64,000 nt of DNA from Ceratobasidium sp. AG-K (GCA_037039685.1 JAWNGF010000001.1:6882001-6946000), one strand, 5' to 3'. Shown: positions 9,457 to 21,213, counted from the first letter of the stretch. Numbers and translations are program-made. Notes: generated from the sequence alone by a model not told the origin.

Positions 9457-11974
9457 TCATGCTTCACAGGCGAGATACTGCAATGGGACATATGGTACCA
9501 TGCCGCTCCTATCTTCGTTAGTCTCTAGTTGTTTAAACCCACACACCAGACCTGTCTCTTCGTCACGCACAACCCCAGCCCCATCGACCACCCCGTGTGT
9601 GGAGTATCCCTCCATGCGAGAAAGTGATTCTACGACAAGCGTATAGTCGCTCAAGAAAGGGTGGGAACGCACAGAGTCGGTACATCCATGCCCGAGCGTG
9701 ACGCACCAAACGCCCTCAACATTGAGTGCATGCATCCCGGGGCCGGTCGATGGCTCGAGTAGGATGGAATATACGTAGTTACATACCATCGGCTCGGGCT
9801 CACAGACCTTGGCGGGAAACACCCAAGAGTCGCCGAACTTGACTGGATGCCAGGGTGTGACCGCTAACCGACCAATCAAGCACAGATCCGTAACTTCCAT
9901 GGGACAGATGGTGCGGAGGACAGCAGCGACTCGTGTCGTGCCACCGGGCGTAAGGACGAGACTTCCTCGATGAAGGTCTGATACCTTGGCAGATTGACCG
10001 TCCCCGGTGTCTACGAGGCACCAACCAGCAAAGCATGGGGCTGCGCTCGACCGGTACTTTGACATTGAAGTGAGAGGAGTATAAGTTGCCGGTGCCGATT
10101 TTCCTGAGCGGTACACATGTCGATCCTTGAGTGACGGCGTTGGTGGGGGGAGGGAATCGAACGTTTGGTCAATGGCGTCCCGGGTCGAGATAAACAGCGG
10201 CGAGTCACGTCCATACACCTGCAGACCAGGATCCTTGAAGTTTGAGCACTGTTGCCGCTGATGAGAGCGCGCAAGGGATGGGATGTAGTGCATACCCCAG
10301 CGAGACCAATGCTCAGACTGGAGTCCCAAGACAACCTGGGAGGTGATGTCAGAGGTTAATGCTATACTTGGTTCGTGATCCTTCAATAGTAGGTTACTAG
10401 TGTGGGTTGCAAGTGCTCGTTCAAATTGAGAGCCGTTGATAGGAGAGTTGGATTGCCGCTTTGACTGTTGGAAGAGCTCAGAGATGGCATGGATGAGAGA
10501 GAGCCGGTAAACTTCATGCTGGAGCGCAGCCGAACTCTCAACTTCATAGCTCGGATCGAGGGTTCGTGTAATGTGAAGCGGAGAGTCACTGGTCGCGTAA
10601 GTATGAGGCAAATAGTGCGCTGTAATGTTCACCACATGTTTCGCGTTGGATCCGAAGCATTCTGCTGGAAGCCGGACAACTATGTCCCTTGATTGCCCAT
10701 ATTGGACATCTCCGACTTGAATGCTGACACCCCAGCTCGAAGACCTAACAGGAAGGGAGCCGAGTACGTTGACTTTCGCTTCCGCGTTTGGATCCTTCGT
10801 GATAACCTCAACATCAAGGACGCACGCAGTAGCCCAAGTTGTCATTAGGTTCGCAACGGCGTGAACAAATACTGTCCCGACCATGCCTGAGTCTGGTATG
10901 AACCCATACGTTCCTTGGCCGAGGTCAGCGATCTCGTCCAGGAGTCGAGAGTTGAGACTGTAGCCGAACCCAAAGGTAGAGATCGTGAACTTGGGTGAGC
11001 CAGAAGGTAGAGCATCGAGATAAGACTTAAGCATAGGAATGTGGCCACGAGGGGGGTCGATATTTGGTTGCCCGTCAGTGAGAATCAGGACTGCAGAAAC
11101 ACGTTGGCGGGAGTCTTGGGACTGGTAGTCGGCTCTTGGGGGCAAAAATGTGGGTTTTCTGTCTTGGCTCGGCGGCGGCTTGTCAGACGAGGGCGAGGCG
11201 GTTGCTTGTTTCTTTTTACCAAGTCCAATGGAACTCAAGAATGATGCTCGTTTCGAGAATATAGGAGTAACCTGAGCGACCAATGATGTTGAGCTTTTGG
11301 GAGTTTCTGGGATCAACGACCCCGCGGAAGCCTGGCTGACCCCCGTTATAATATTCATCCCAGTCTTGAGACCGTCCCAGAGGTTGGTCATGCCCTTAGT
11401 ACGGAGTCCATCGACTTGGCTCCAGACGCGAGCACGATTCTCCTTGGTCGTCGGCGTTAAACGGGCAATAACCTGAGTGAAGGGGGCTCGTGAATATACT
11501 GGCACTAGGTATCAATAGGCGGACGAACCTCTGCGGAGTCACTAAACGTTACAATTGCGATTCGGTCCGCATCATCCATGGATTCAATGATTGTTCGAGT
11601 GGCATGCTTTACGACGTCGAGTACGGACAAGCCAGTGGTTTCATTTTTATCTATGGCGTACGTGCGATATGTTAGGCATAAGCAAGCTATGGTTCGCTCT
11701 CATTACCTTGCTCTCCAGGCACGGGGGCTTCCGTATCCATTGAACCACTCACGTCGATCACGAGACACAAATCGAGTGGAGCACGTCTGCCTATTGGTTT
11801 CCCCCCTAGAGGCTGGGGTTGCATGGGAGGTATTAAAGAAACAAGGAGCTCGTAACTGGATGGCCGAGCAACGAGTGACATGCCAAGCTCGCCTAGTTGA
11901 CTGGCCGGGTCGACGTCGTACGCGGGAGGTGCATCGCTCCCAGCGTTGGGCGGAGGCGGACTTGTAGAGACCAT
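9457..11974 (-). CDS. VWA-Hint domain protein, paralogue B (intact)
   Basis: Same architecture as its downstream neighbour: VWA (LDLCLVIDVSGSMDTE, AIVTFSDSAE, VLILTDGQPN), Vwaint-like linker and C-terminal Hint domain (AAPCFAGWCLVDTGDG, LAVTPWHPVKFGDSWVFPA). Exon 1 runs from 11974 to about 11708 and is joined to DKNETTGLSVLDVVKHATRT; a 56-nt GT-AG intron at 11473-11528 contains a stop and sits exactly where paralogue A has its 51-nt stop-free intron. After splicing the reading frame is open to the stop at 9457. It has an insert of about 60 residues (QVTPIFSKRASFLSSIGLG and a following Lys/Pro-rich part) between the VWA helices that A lacks. Function unknown; an extracellular or cytosolic adhesion or processing role would be speculation. 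Confidence 0.85.
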
Positions 11975-12046
11975 TCAAGAAAACCAAGTGGAGCACAGTG
12001 GTGGGAGTATGTTGTACTTGGGTTGCGGAGGCGTTGAACAGGAGTC

Positions 12047-12054
12047 TAATATAT
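12047..12054 (-). promoter_or_regulatory. TATA-like element upstream of paralogue B
   Basis: ATATATTA on the minus strand, about 75 nt upstream of the ATG at 11974. The spacer 11975-12415 is shared with the divergent CCZ1 gene and otherwise shows no clear element. Confidence 0.3.
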
Positions 12055-12415
12055 CGGCGGGTCAAGAGCTAACCCACGGGGCTAGGAAGCGAGTGAACTG
12101 AGTTAAGCACACAGCAATAGCCTTTCATATCTATTTAGCCAGGTCATAGGGCGCAAAAGGAACCTCGTACGCCGCTGAATAACTCGATTAGGACATACGT
12201 ATGCCATTGCTGTGCGAGGCGTGCCTCATTTGCCAAACGAAATGCGCCGATACGTATTAGCGGTTATTATAATTACGTTCGTTCGCACATTCAACCGAAA
12301 TCGTTTGGGAATGAATTCAAGAGTTAGATATGGTGCCTGATGGTGGACAGGCAGCCTCGTGTTTCGGCGCTTCAGAGATCAAACCCCCATCCGCTTTTGC
12401 AAACTTACCCACAAC

Positions 12416-14958
12416 ATGAGCCGTATTCCCCCAGCTCTTGCTTATCTTGTAATATATAACCCTACATTAAAACCCAGCCCAGAAGACCTCGCGGAAGGAC
12501 GCGATGAAGATGATGTGATTGAGCAAGCACATGTATTGTTTTATACTGCTCGTGAACGAGCTGTGTCGCGAGACAGGATACTACGACAAGTTGGCCTCGC
12601 AAAGGCGCTTGCAAACTTTGCGGAGTACGTGGGTCCCATATATATGACTGGAATTCTGCTACTACACGTTCTAACTTGACTGTTAGGATGTTCACATCTC
12701 AGTCGGGATTTGACAACGTCCATGCTCAGAAGAGTAGACTGGTGACGATCTCTCCCGAGCCTAATTTCTGGATTCATGCGGTAAGTCTAGGCCCCTGTGC
12801 CACTCTCGTCACAGAAACTGATATTAAGAAGGACTTTAGTGCGTAAATGTAGCCAAAACACTCAAAGCGACGGCGAAAAACACAGATGGCACTGACGACT
12901 TCGACTATCACAATAATTCACTTAATGACGAGGTGCTCCGAACCCAAATGCTACATGCCTTCCAGGCTTTCAAGGTATATTTATGTCCTCTCTAATATTG
13001 TTTCTGAATTCACATCCCATGCTACCGGGTCTAGCTTCAATATGGAGGGTTCACCCATGTTATGCAAACCGGAGGAGTTCGCATGCTTGAACGCCAGGTT
13101 GAAGCTTTTTTTACTCCGTGGGCCTGGCAGTGGGACGTAGGAACCACACCCGAATTCGGGAATTATTTGGGTACGCCCATCTTTCGCCGGCCGACTTTCC
13201 TGTACTGACTCCCAGAGCAGGACTATCGGTCCACCCGCTCAAAAATCAACTTAGCACCCCAATAAATGATTACATCTCCCACGCTCCCGATACACCGACA
13301 CTTATTCTCTCCCCACCGCACATCATCACAGGTCCCAATCTACCACCAATATCGGCATCCCATCCGCTGTCACGCCTTCTCGAACCGATGATACCACCAC
13401 CAGCCCCGAAGCAACAGATTTCGCCTTCTTCTGCTATCACTACTAGCGTTGGCACCTCTGCGCCAATGCATATGCTAACTGCGAGCGGTAACGCGGTAAC
13501 AAAGTACATAACGAAGCCTGCTGCGCAAGTGGTGGATCCGAGGAATTGGGGCTGGCCTACCTTGCCATTCGGAAAAGGTTCGACGAGAGCAAGAGGGAAG
13601 GATCGAGGGAAAATCCCAACGACCGAGGATACTAAAGCTGAGGCCAAAGAGTCACCCGTCCAAAGCGATACAGCCATTTCCGAACCCAGTCACTCCAGTG
13701 ACCTTCTTGGACTTCCTACCGATGTAGAGACTGTATCAAGGGCGAGTCGCTCCGTCAGCCCCAGTACAATAGACCATGAATCACTCCTTGATGCTCAGCA
13801 GGACTACATACCTACCCCTGCGACCCACGCTATCTCTACGGAAGTTGACGCAGCTTCTATACCTTTACCTCCTGGTTCTGATTCGGACCTCACGTCCACC
13901 AGTCCTCATAATGGCGACGACGGAAATGTAGATACAGAGTATGCTACAAGCACATCGGTCGCGCCCCCTGTTCCGGTAGCTTTCTCTTCATCGGGCATTC
14001 ACTCTCGAAATGAGTCTACACACTCTAGTGGATTCCCAAGACGTGATCACGGGACGGGGTCCGGCAGCCCTCACCTATCTGCGTTAGAACATGGTTACGA
14101 ACCGAAAGCTACCGAAACTACCTCGGAGTCTTTGCAATCGACGCCATTAGCTACGATGCACATAGCACTTCCGGCGGAGGAGCAAACGCCTGTGATGGCG
14201 GTTCCGGAATTAGCTCCTGCTCAGGACCAATCTCTGACACAGCTAGAAATAGAGGCGGCTTCCGGGTCTATTCATGTCTGGCTCGACTCACCAGCTATTG
14301 GCGGTAAAGAAATAGCTGTGAAAAGGCGAAAGGTGGACTGGGTTGCGGTAAGTCTGTGCGTAAAAGAGAAGATGTCCCTACTGAATATAAATTAGATTCC
14401 TGGTTTGTTAGTCGCCAGTATCCTTGACGAGGACAACGTACAAACCTGGAAGGATGCGGCTCAACGGCTGCTACTCTCAATTGACGAAATTATCCAAGCA
14501 AGACAATTAACAGCGGCGTGCGTGCGTTCAATGCTTGTGATTATTGGTATTAATGTACATATCACAGGGAGACCACACTAAGGGCCCTCAATACAACTAA
14601 AGTGGTAGCGCACTATCCCGCCAGCCAGCTATCAGCATCAGCCTCGTTGCCGCAATTCACATCGGAGTCACCTCTTCTATTCTCGTCGGCACGTGCGTTG
14701 CAGTGAGTCTTGCCGCCTGATTACCACCGCCAACAAGGACTGACGATATGTATATGCGCTTTCATCGTCAGATTTGCAACTGCTCCCGGGATCCGGGAAA
14801 TTGTTACGCATACACGCTGGGGCACATGGTGTGCTGCTCGCCAACCTACGATTAAAACCCGCGTCTACATGGAGGTCGATCGCAAAGACGCAAACTTAGT
14901 CGATGTTGACCACGAATTAGGGAGCGCTTGCAGACGATGGGACGAAACGGATGCTTAG
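12416..14958 (+). CDS. CCZ1: Vacuolar fusion protein CCZ1
   Basis: Ccz1 pairs with Mon1 to form the exchange factor for the Rab7/Ypt7 GTPase at late endosomes and vacuoles. The N-terminal longin-type domain is clear: PALAYLVIYNPTLKPSPED, the acidic EDDVIEQAHVLFYTARE, DRILRQVGLAKALANFAE, then (after an intron) SRLVTISPEPNFWIHA, and later QAFKLQYGGFTHVM with the second copy of the fold. A long Ser/Pro/Thr-rich middle (about 13250-14300) is probably disordered, and the C-terminal part (FATAPGIREIVTHTRWGTWC) ends at the TAG 14956-14958. The ATG at 12416 is the first in frame before the conserved domain. At least seven short introns are needed. Confidence 0.85.
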
Positions 14959-15120
14959 CAATATGTAGCGCCCATGTACTTTGATTTCTCCCCGTATAGT
15001 ATACAGTAGTACTTGCATTTGACGATAAATTGAATTACATAATATGCTCTCAACGCAGCGATCTTTCAAGCCGGACTGCCACATCATCAAGCTTGTGATA
15101 ACAGACTAAACGTCACTGTC

Positions 15121-15411
15121 ATGGCTCCAATTCCAGTACGCAAACCCAAGGAGGTCAATCCGCTCCCCCTTGAATCTACGTTGGGTGATCTATCGACTCT
15201 ACGAGCACAAAACGTTGACTTGTCAAAGCTCTTAGAGCACCCAACAAAGGACCCAGGGGACGATGGTCTGGATATTGCACTGAAAAGGTCTCACGATTTC
15301 GTGGGAAGCGTTAGAAGTGCGTTGGGTGTCGACACAGATGTCGTGACACAAGGAGATCGTGTGGAAGTTGTACGCGCTACACTCCAGGAGATTGAAGAGG
15401 GTTTTTCTTAG
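15121..15411 (+). CDS. 96-residue protein of unknown function
   Basis: A single intron-free frame, ATG to TAG. The protein is polar and mostly helical in appearance, with ESTLGDLSTLRAQNVDLSKL and RVEVVRATLQEIEEGFS; no membrane segment or metal motif. Size and composition suit a small subunit of a larger complex, but I cannot place it. It follows CCZ1 by 162 bp and precedes RPA2, all on the plus strand. Confidence 0.5.
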   Translation: MAPIPVRKPKEVNPLPLESTLGDLSTLRAQNVDLSKLLEHPTKDPGDDGLDIALKRSHDFVGSVRSALGVDTDVVTQGDRVEVVRATLQEIEEGFS

Positions 15412-15574
15412 TCATAAGTGCGTATTTTTGTTCCTGGGGTCATGATATTAAAATAACACTAAGTGTTTTATTCGTAGGAGCTATAGTTGCTCTAAGCCTA
15501 CTAGCTAGCTATAATCAATGACTTGACTTTCGGGAGATTGGAGTGGCCGTGGCCCGTGCCCCCTTGTATTTAGT

Positions 15575-15596
15575 TCACGTGATCGTTTTGACGCGC
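15575..15596 (+). promoter_or_regulatory. TCACGTGA palindrome and ACGCGC (MCB-like) box upstream of RPA2
   Basis: TCACGTGA at 15575-15582 and ACGCGC at 15591-15596, 60-80 nt before the RPA2 start. CACGTG is the core site of bHLH factors; ACGCGC is a near match to the MluI cell-cycle box ACGCGT bound by fungal MBF at G1/S genes. Assignment is by motif only. Confidence 0.35.
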
Positions 15597-15655
15597 CTCT
15601 AAAGCGTGTCAACAGTTGCGCTTGCCACTAGACTAGATTCTGTAAACTTGAGATT

Positions 15656-16921
15656 ATGAGTGAGAGATCTCGAAGAACTATTGGGACTTACCAGGTATTC
15701 ACAACTAGATAGGCTACAGCAACAGCAACTACTATGGTGATGGCGGAGGATTTTTGTCTGGGAGTCAAGTAGGGGGCGGTAGTCAGGCTTCACCTGCGGG
15801 TGGTCGAGTGAGTAATAAACACCATAACGATAGAGCAAGTCTCATATAGTACATTGATAGACTCGTAACCCGAATCAATCCTTACGTCCTATTACCATTC
15901 GCCAAATCTTTACAGCTGAACAGACTCATTCGGATGCCGAGTTCGTCATCGATGGCGCAGAGACCACACAGGTATATGATACAAATGCATTCGAGTTCTA
16001 GTTTCTAGTAAAATAACTATCCTTCTAGGTAACACTCGTTGCTCAAGTTGTCGCAGCTTCCAAGCAAGCAACGAACATAACTTATAAATTAAACGACGGG
16101 ACCGCCGAAATCAAAGCGAAGCATTGGCTAGACAACAGCGAAGAGGAAGCCATCGGTGAAAAGTGAGCAAGCCTCATGCAACCTAGGACTTGTATTCTGA
16201 CGCACGTCTATCAAGTGAACATGCTTACGTTCGTGTAGTTGGAACATTGAAAACATTCAGCGGGGAGAGACAGATCAACGCTGTTCACACTAGGTCATTA
16301 GCAATTATTCGCCAAAGCTTTCGGGGCGCTAAAGCCCTCTGAGTTCACAGGCTTGTTACTGATCCCATGGAGATATACTACCATCTCATTGAGGCACAGC
16401 TCGTTCACCTCCATTACACACGGGGGTCGGTGAGTCTTCAGAACAATCGTGCCCGCGTCGGTGATTCCTGACACTGGTAAATGAGGCCGGAGCTGCACCA
16501 GGCGCTGCTTCCGCACCATCAGTGTACCAAGCGGGTGGTAAAGGTGATACGCCCAACGGTCGGACAACGCAAGGCGCTCACTTTCTATGATAGGGCACCA
16601 GTCCAAATTCGCGAATTTCCCCCCACTTCAACGACACATCCTGGAAGTTTTGGACCAACTCATGCCACAACACGAGCAAGGGGTTCACGTTACTACTATC
16701 GCCAACGGTTTGAGCGTCAAAGCCACTATAGACGAAATTGGGTTGGTAGACACACCACTTCATTGCAACTCTGCTCATTTTGTTTGAACAAACAGGGCTA
16801 CCATGGAGAAATTGGCCGAAGAAGGCCATATTTACGCTACAGTAAGATAAAGCTTCAATTTAATATTCCAAAATTAACTCCATGGTTTCAGACGGACGAT
16901 GAGCATTTCGCAATCTCCTAA
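15656..16921 (+). CDS. RPA2: Replication protein A 32-kDa subunit
   Basis: RPA binds single-stranded DNA in replication, repair and recombination. Exon 1 is only ATGA; splicing to the acceptor ATAG gives MSYSNSNYYGDGGGFLSGSQ, the Gly/Ser-rich N-terminus that is phosphorylated in other species. The OB-fold follows (HSDAEFVIDGAETTQVTLVA, QATNITYKLNDGTAEIKAKH, VRVVGTLKTFSGERQINA, PVTDPMEIYYHLIEAQLVHL), then a Gly/Ala linker (GAAPGAASAPSVYQAGGKG) and the C-terminal winged helix (LQRHILEVLDQLMPQHEQGV, MEKLAEEGHIYATTDDEHF). The order and size (about 275 residues) are normal. The gene ends 268 bp from the convergent EME1 stop. Confidence 0.88.
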
Positions 16922-17189
16922 TAATCATCTATACGCTCAAGCACATGTTTGTGACTGCAATCCTATCGAGTTTCGGTTGTCTTGCAAGGGCGAGCGAGCC
17001 CACGCTAAATTACTAATGTCAACGGGTCTTCACCCCACACAACATCATGCACTTTTTTAGATAACGCCTGTTATCACTTGATAAGTTTGCTCGACTGGAA
17101 TGCGAAGTAGACATACTTGGTTTAATATACGGCTCTTGGCTGCGCCATCCTTCCTATTGGATATCTGACTTCTGGGTCAGAATCTGCCT

Positions 17190-18789
17190 TCAAGATAAAT
17201 CCATCATGCGGACCGTAGCATCCTTCAAGCGATTATGACGCAAGTCGGCATCATGTTCTTGTGCATACCCTTCAAAGAGCTCTCTTAGCGTTGGTGCTTC
17301 ATTGACGATACCATCGGCTGCTGATTCTGTTATGCCGCGAATCTGCTGCAACATTTTCTTGTATGTGTCGGCCTTGGTGGATCCACATTTAACTGGGGTA
17401 TCTGTGCTGTATTAGGATTCAAAAAGATTATAGAGAGCCCTAGTTGGAGCACAACGGACCAGAATGCGAACAGCGACTCTCTGATTCGTTTGTGAGGTCT
17501 AATGCCTATCTCCCACTTTGTTTCAGCCAAACGGGATCGTCGCATATAGTCGATAAATCCGCGTACCAAGGTCCCCGGTTATATTGAACAACCATTGCGC
17601 CATGTCCTCTGGCCCATCAACGTGCACAATAAAGCACTTTTCGATCGCCTGCAGAGACGTCATTGCGGCTTCAATGTCGCTCTTTTTGGGCCGTGTACCA
17701 CCTTTACGCTTGTAGTAGGCGTTTAGTCCATCGATCATTAAAAATATTTGAGAGCGGATAGGCAAGTTATACGAGCTTCTCAACGCGCCTATCATGTCGC
17801 CGATAGTGGCCTCCGATATCGCAAGCACAAGCAAGTCAGCCGGAAAGAAAATGATGTACAAGCCCTCCAGTTCTTCGTATGGATCCACGGGAACCCACAT
17901 CTTCAGCATGACATCGTACTGCGCAGCATGAGATCGCCTAAAACGAATGAGACGCTCGACTTCAGGTGGCGGTTCAAAGAAATTCGTCTTGCCGTTGTAT
18001 GCCTCTAGCTGCGAGCTGAATAGAGGTACGAACGGCTGGCCCTCAAGAGCATGCGAGACTTCAACGGTAAAATCTTTCAACGTCATTTTTTTGTCGGTCA
18101 CGAGCTTATTGATCTCGCTACGGGCCTTTGTTTCGGCCTTGGATGATGTGGCTATCTTTTGTTACAGTCAGGGTTTAGAGCTGCTGAAAGGAGGATAGCG
18201 GCAAAGCTAACCTTCTTTGCCTTTAGTGTTTCCAAACTATTGTCTTCCTTTACTTTCTTCGCGCGGGGGTTGGACAAATCCTAGATTTAGTTAAAGCTCA
18301 CTATACCCCATTATAACCCACGTACAAGAGGATACCGACCTTGGGTGTGCTCTGCTGCTTCAAAACCGAGCCTTTCTTTCGAAGTATCTCAGGCAGTGGT
18401 GCATTTTTGATATTCTCTTCACTGGAAGACAAAGTAGGGCGTAGTTTTGGTTTATTAGAGCGGGAATATCCTAATCGACTAGCCGAGCTGCCAGCCGCAG
18501 TTTTGGATGGAGGGTAGATAGTAGAATCAGCATATTCAGAGGGCCCGCCGAAGTCGACTCGTTTCAACCGAGTCTCGATCTCCTCATAGTCGTCTGAGTC
18601 AGTGGATTCGATAACCAAGACGTCGGAATCTGGTGAGCTCGTGCTTTCTTTTTTAGGCACAGGCTTCGGGGACTCGACGCAAGCATGAAGATCCACGACC
18701 GGTTCGTCGGGAATAACTTCAATCGAGCCAGATGATTCCAAGTCTGAGTCAGATATGACAATAGTTTCCAGGGATTGGTTTGGAGTCAT
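17190..18789 (-). CDS. EME1/MMS4: Non-catalytic subunit of the Mus81 structure-specific endonuclease
   Basis: Eme1/Mms4 partners Mus81 to cut replication forks, flaps and Holliday-type junctions. The N-terminal third is acidic and Ser-rich with SIM-like hydrophobic-acidic patches (ETIVISDSDLESS, SDVLVIESTDSDD). A basic linker (NPRAKKVKEDNSLETLKAKK) leads to the ERCC4-like domain: VEVSHALEGQPFVPLFSSQL, LEGLYIIFFPADLLVLAIS, SQIFLMIDGLNAYYKRKGG, and KCFIVHVDGPEDMAQWLFNI. The catalytic GDX-ERKXXXD signature is absent, as expected for this subunit. The C-terminal helix-hairpin-helix part reads KCGSTKADTYKKMLQQIRGI and NEAPTLRELFEGYAQEHDAD, ending at the TGA 17192-17190. It is transcribed away from MUS81. 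Confidence 0.85.
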
Positions 18790-19013
18790 AATGGCGTTGG
18801 CGTTGCGAGTGCAGGTTGAATTGACGCGTTTGATCGATCGTCACGCTACGCGTATCCATCAAGGAACCTTACGTACACGCTCATGAGGTCACGCGCCCCA
18901 GTTCGGTTTGCGCGAGAATCACTGTGCTGGTTTCTTGGTTGTTTCTTTTCTTTTCTTGGCGACAGGATAGTCAAACGATATACGTCCCAATATCAGCTAA
19001 CTGGATACTAAAC
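18790..19013. promoter_or_regulatory. Shared bidirectional promoter of EME1 and MUS81
   Basis: Only 224 bp separate the two start codons of the partner subunits. The spacer holds two exact ACGCGT boxes (18824-18829 and 18848-18853) and a further ACGCGC at 18891-18896. ACGCGT is the MluI cell-cycle box recognised by MBF in yeasts and drives G1/S expression of DNA synthesis and repair genes. A T/C-rich tract (18930-18958) lies just before the MUS81 start. One promoter could thus balance both subunits; that is inference. Confidence 0.65.
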
Positions 19014-21123
19014 ATGCCACGGAAGGTCCAATGTCTGAATCCGGTTTTCACCGCTTGGTTGGAAGAAATGAGGGATGAGTTGGATCCAAAGTAGGTCAAT
19101 ATACCCCTGTACTAGTTTCCTTGTACAATATTTTGATTCGACTCCAACCGTAAAAGCTCCAATTACTGGAAGGTATACAACGTAAGTGCCCGTCTATTTA
19201 AGCTTGGTTGATACTCACGAAAAAGTAACTTCTCGCTGGCAGCGCGCAGCCAAGTCTATGAAGGCTCATCCCAAGTATCTGGAGCATCCAGTAGGTCATC
19301 TCTTTGGTTTCGCCGCTAGAGCCCGCATTAAACATGTGCGCTGGCTTGCAAGCGCGAGTGTGTGGAAGTGAAGTATGTTGGGCCTAGAATCAGAGATCTG
19401 CTTGTCAAAAAGTACGAGTCTCAAGGTTAGTCTCTCATAGTGCATCCGGAGTTCCTTCGACTGAGGTATTGTCTATAGGGGTCGCTTCAGTCCCGTCACA
19501 GGACACGACTGCCAAAACCTCCCAGGGGTCGAGCGCTCCGAACGCAGTGGCAAGTGATAGTCACACTCGAAATGCATCCAACCCCTGGTCTTCCGATGAG
19601 GGTACTGGCGGCGAGCACTTTCAGCGAATTCGGATATATATATAAATATTCTGACAGCGGATTTACCAGGATTGTCTGCGAAGAAGTTCGCCCCAATGGC
19701 ACAAGTGCCAACCGTTGGGCCATCCACCTTACCCCCAGTCATTGATTCACTATCAAACTCAGAATCTGACCTAGAGATCTCGAAACTGAAGATATCTTCA
19801 CAGTCCCAGAGAACCGTGCTCGCTGCTCGCCGTAACCCCAAACCCCCCAAACGTACAAAGTCAACACCCGCTCGCCCTCGACTCTCCGCCGCAATCCGAG
19901 CACCCGCTGCTACGTCTGATATCGAGCCCGGAAGCGATACCAACTCAGAAACTGCTCAAGACAAAGTAGAAACTGCAACTCCTTTTCCTTCATTTGAACC
20001 TATCATCTTTCCCGCTGGTTCATTCACCATCCAACTAATCCTTGACGAGCGTGAAGTGAAGAGTACGAAAAACAGGGACTATATGCTCAACGGGCTTAAG
20101 AAAAGGGGGGTTGATGTTGCCAAACGCTCACTTGAAATTGGCGATATGTGTTGGATTGCACGGTCGGATAGAGCGACGGACGACCTGCTTTCCGAGTGCG
20201 CACTGGACTATATTGTCGAGAGGAAACGAATGGACGACCTCAAGGGGAGTATACTTGATGGGCGTTTCCACGAGCAAAAAGTGAGTGAGCCTAATGAACC
20301 AGCTTCGCCGGCCACATGTCTGAGATTGTGCTACACGTGTAGTTCCGCCTGAAAAATACCGGAATTTCGCACATATACTATCTCGTGGTATGTCCCTCTT
20401 CTCACCTTACTTAGGGCAGTAACCTCGACAGAAACAGGAGGATTACGACACGGAAAGGATTGCGCGGCAATGGAGAGATCAGATCAACACGGCTCTCTCA
20501 TCGACTCAAGTGATAGATCGGTTTTTCCTCAAGGAGACTACTAGCATCGAAGATACACTTGATTACCTTTCAACCCTTCACAAAACCATCATCAGGCTTT
20601 ACGCGGTTAGTTCCACAAACCATGCATATATTTACCGGCTAACTACCATTGATAGGATAAACCAATTTACATTATACCCCCTCACCTCGTCAAACGACAT
20701 AGCTTACTAGGATTCAAGCAACAACTGGCCACAACCCAGCCCGAAACTACTTACCACACCACCTATGCCAGCTATCAGGAACTGAACAGAAAGAATGGGT
20801 TCTATACTCTCCAGGATTGCATGGCACGTATGCTCCAATGTGTTCGTGGCCTGAGCGAGGAAAAGATAGCAGCCCTCATGGAACACTACCCGACGCCTCG
20901 GTCACTATATGAAGCTTTCGTGGAAGCGGAGGAAAAGCATGCAAATTCTGCCCATGATGCACCCCCGCCAGACGGCAGAAAGGGGAAGAAAGCCAAAGCG
21001 AGCTCCATTCAAGAACCCGAGCGGATGCTGGCTGAACTAGGGGGCGAGGGCCGCCGGAAGATAGGACCAGCGTTGAGCAAACAGATATATGAGCTTTTCA
21101 TGGATCGTAGCTATAAATCCTAA
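19014..21123 (+). CDS. MUS81: Crossover junction endonuclease Mus81, catalytic subunit
   Basis: N-terminal helix-hairpin-helix: MPRKVQCLNPVFTAWLEEMR, then NYWKVYNRAAKSMKAHPKYL. After a Ser/Pro-rich linker comes the ERCC4 nuclease domain: FTIQLILDEREVKSTKNRDY, VDVAKRSLEIGDMCWIARSD and the active-site stretch LDYIVERKRMDDLKGSILDG with RFHEQKFRLKNTG. The catalytic ERK-x3-D (ERKRMDD) is intact. The end has the second helix-hairpin-helix, CMARMLQCVRGLSEEKIAAL and PTPRSLYEAFVEAEE, and stops at 21121-21123. Length is about 520 residues, normal for fungi. It starts 224 bp from EME1 in the opposite direction, and DDX41 starts 90 bp after its stop. Confidence 0.9.
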
Positions 21124-21213
21124 TTGTAAATTGGTTACAGTAATCTAGCGACCAAGCGCTGGCCAGAATTTCAAATACATTCTCTAGTGTGGCGGTTCCT
21201 AGTCTCGTCAACG

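Noticed and set aside
11472..11528. In-frame stop that seemed to make VWA-Hint B a pseudogene
   Set aside because: The stop lies in a 56-nt GT-AG intron; its removal rejoins SDSAE with VIARLTPTTKENRA and matches the family spacing.
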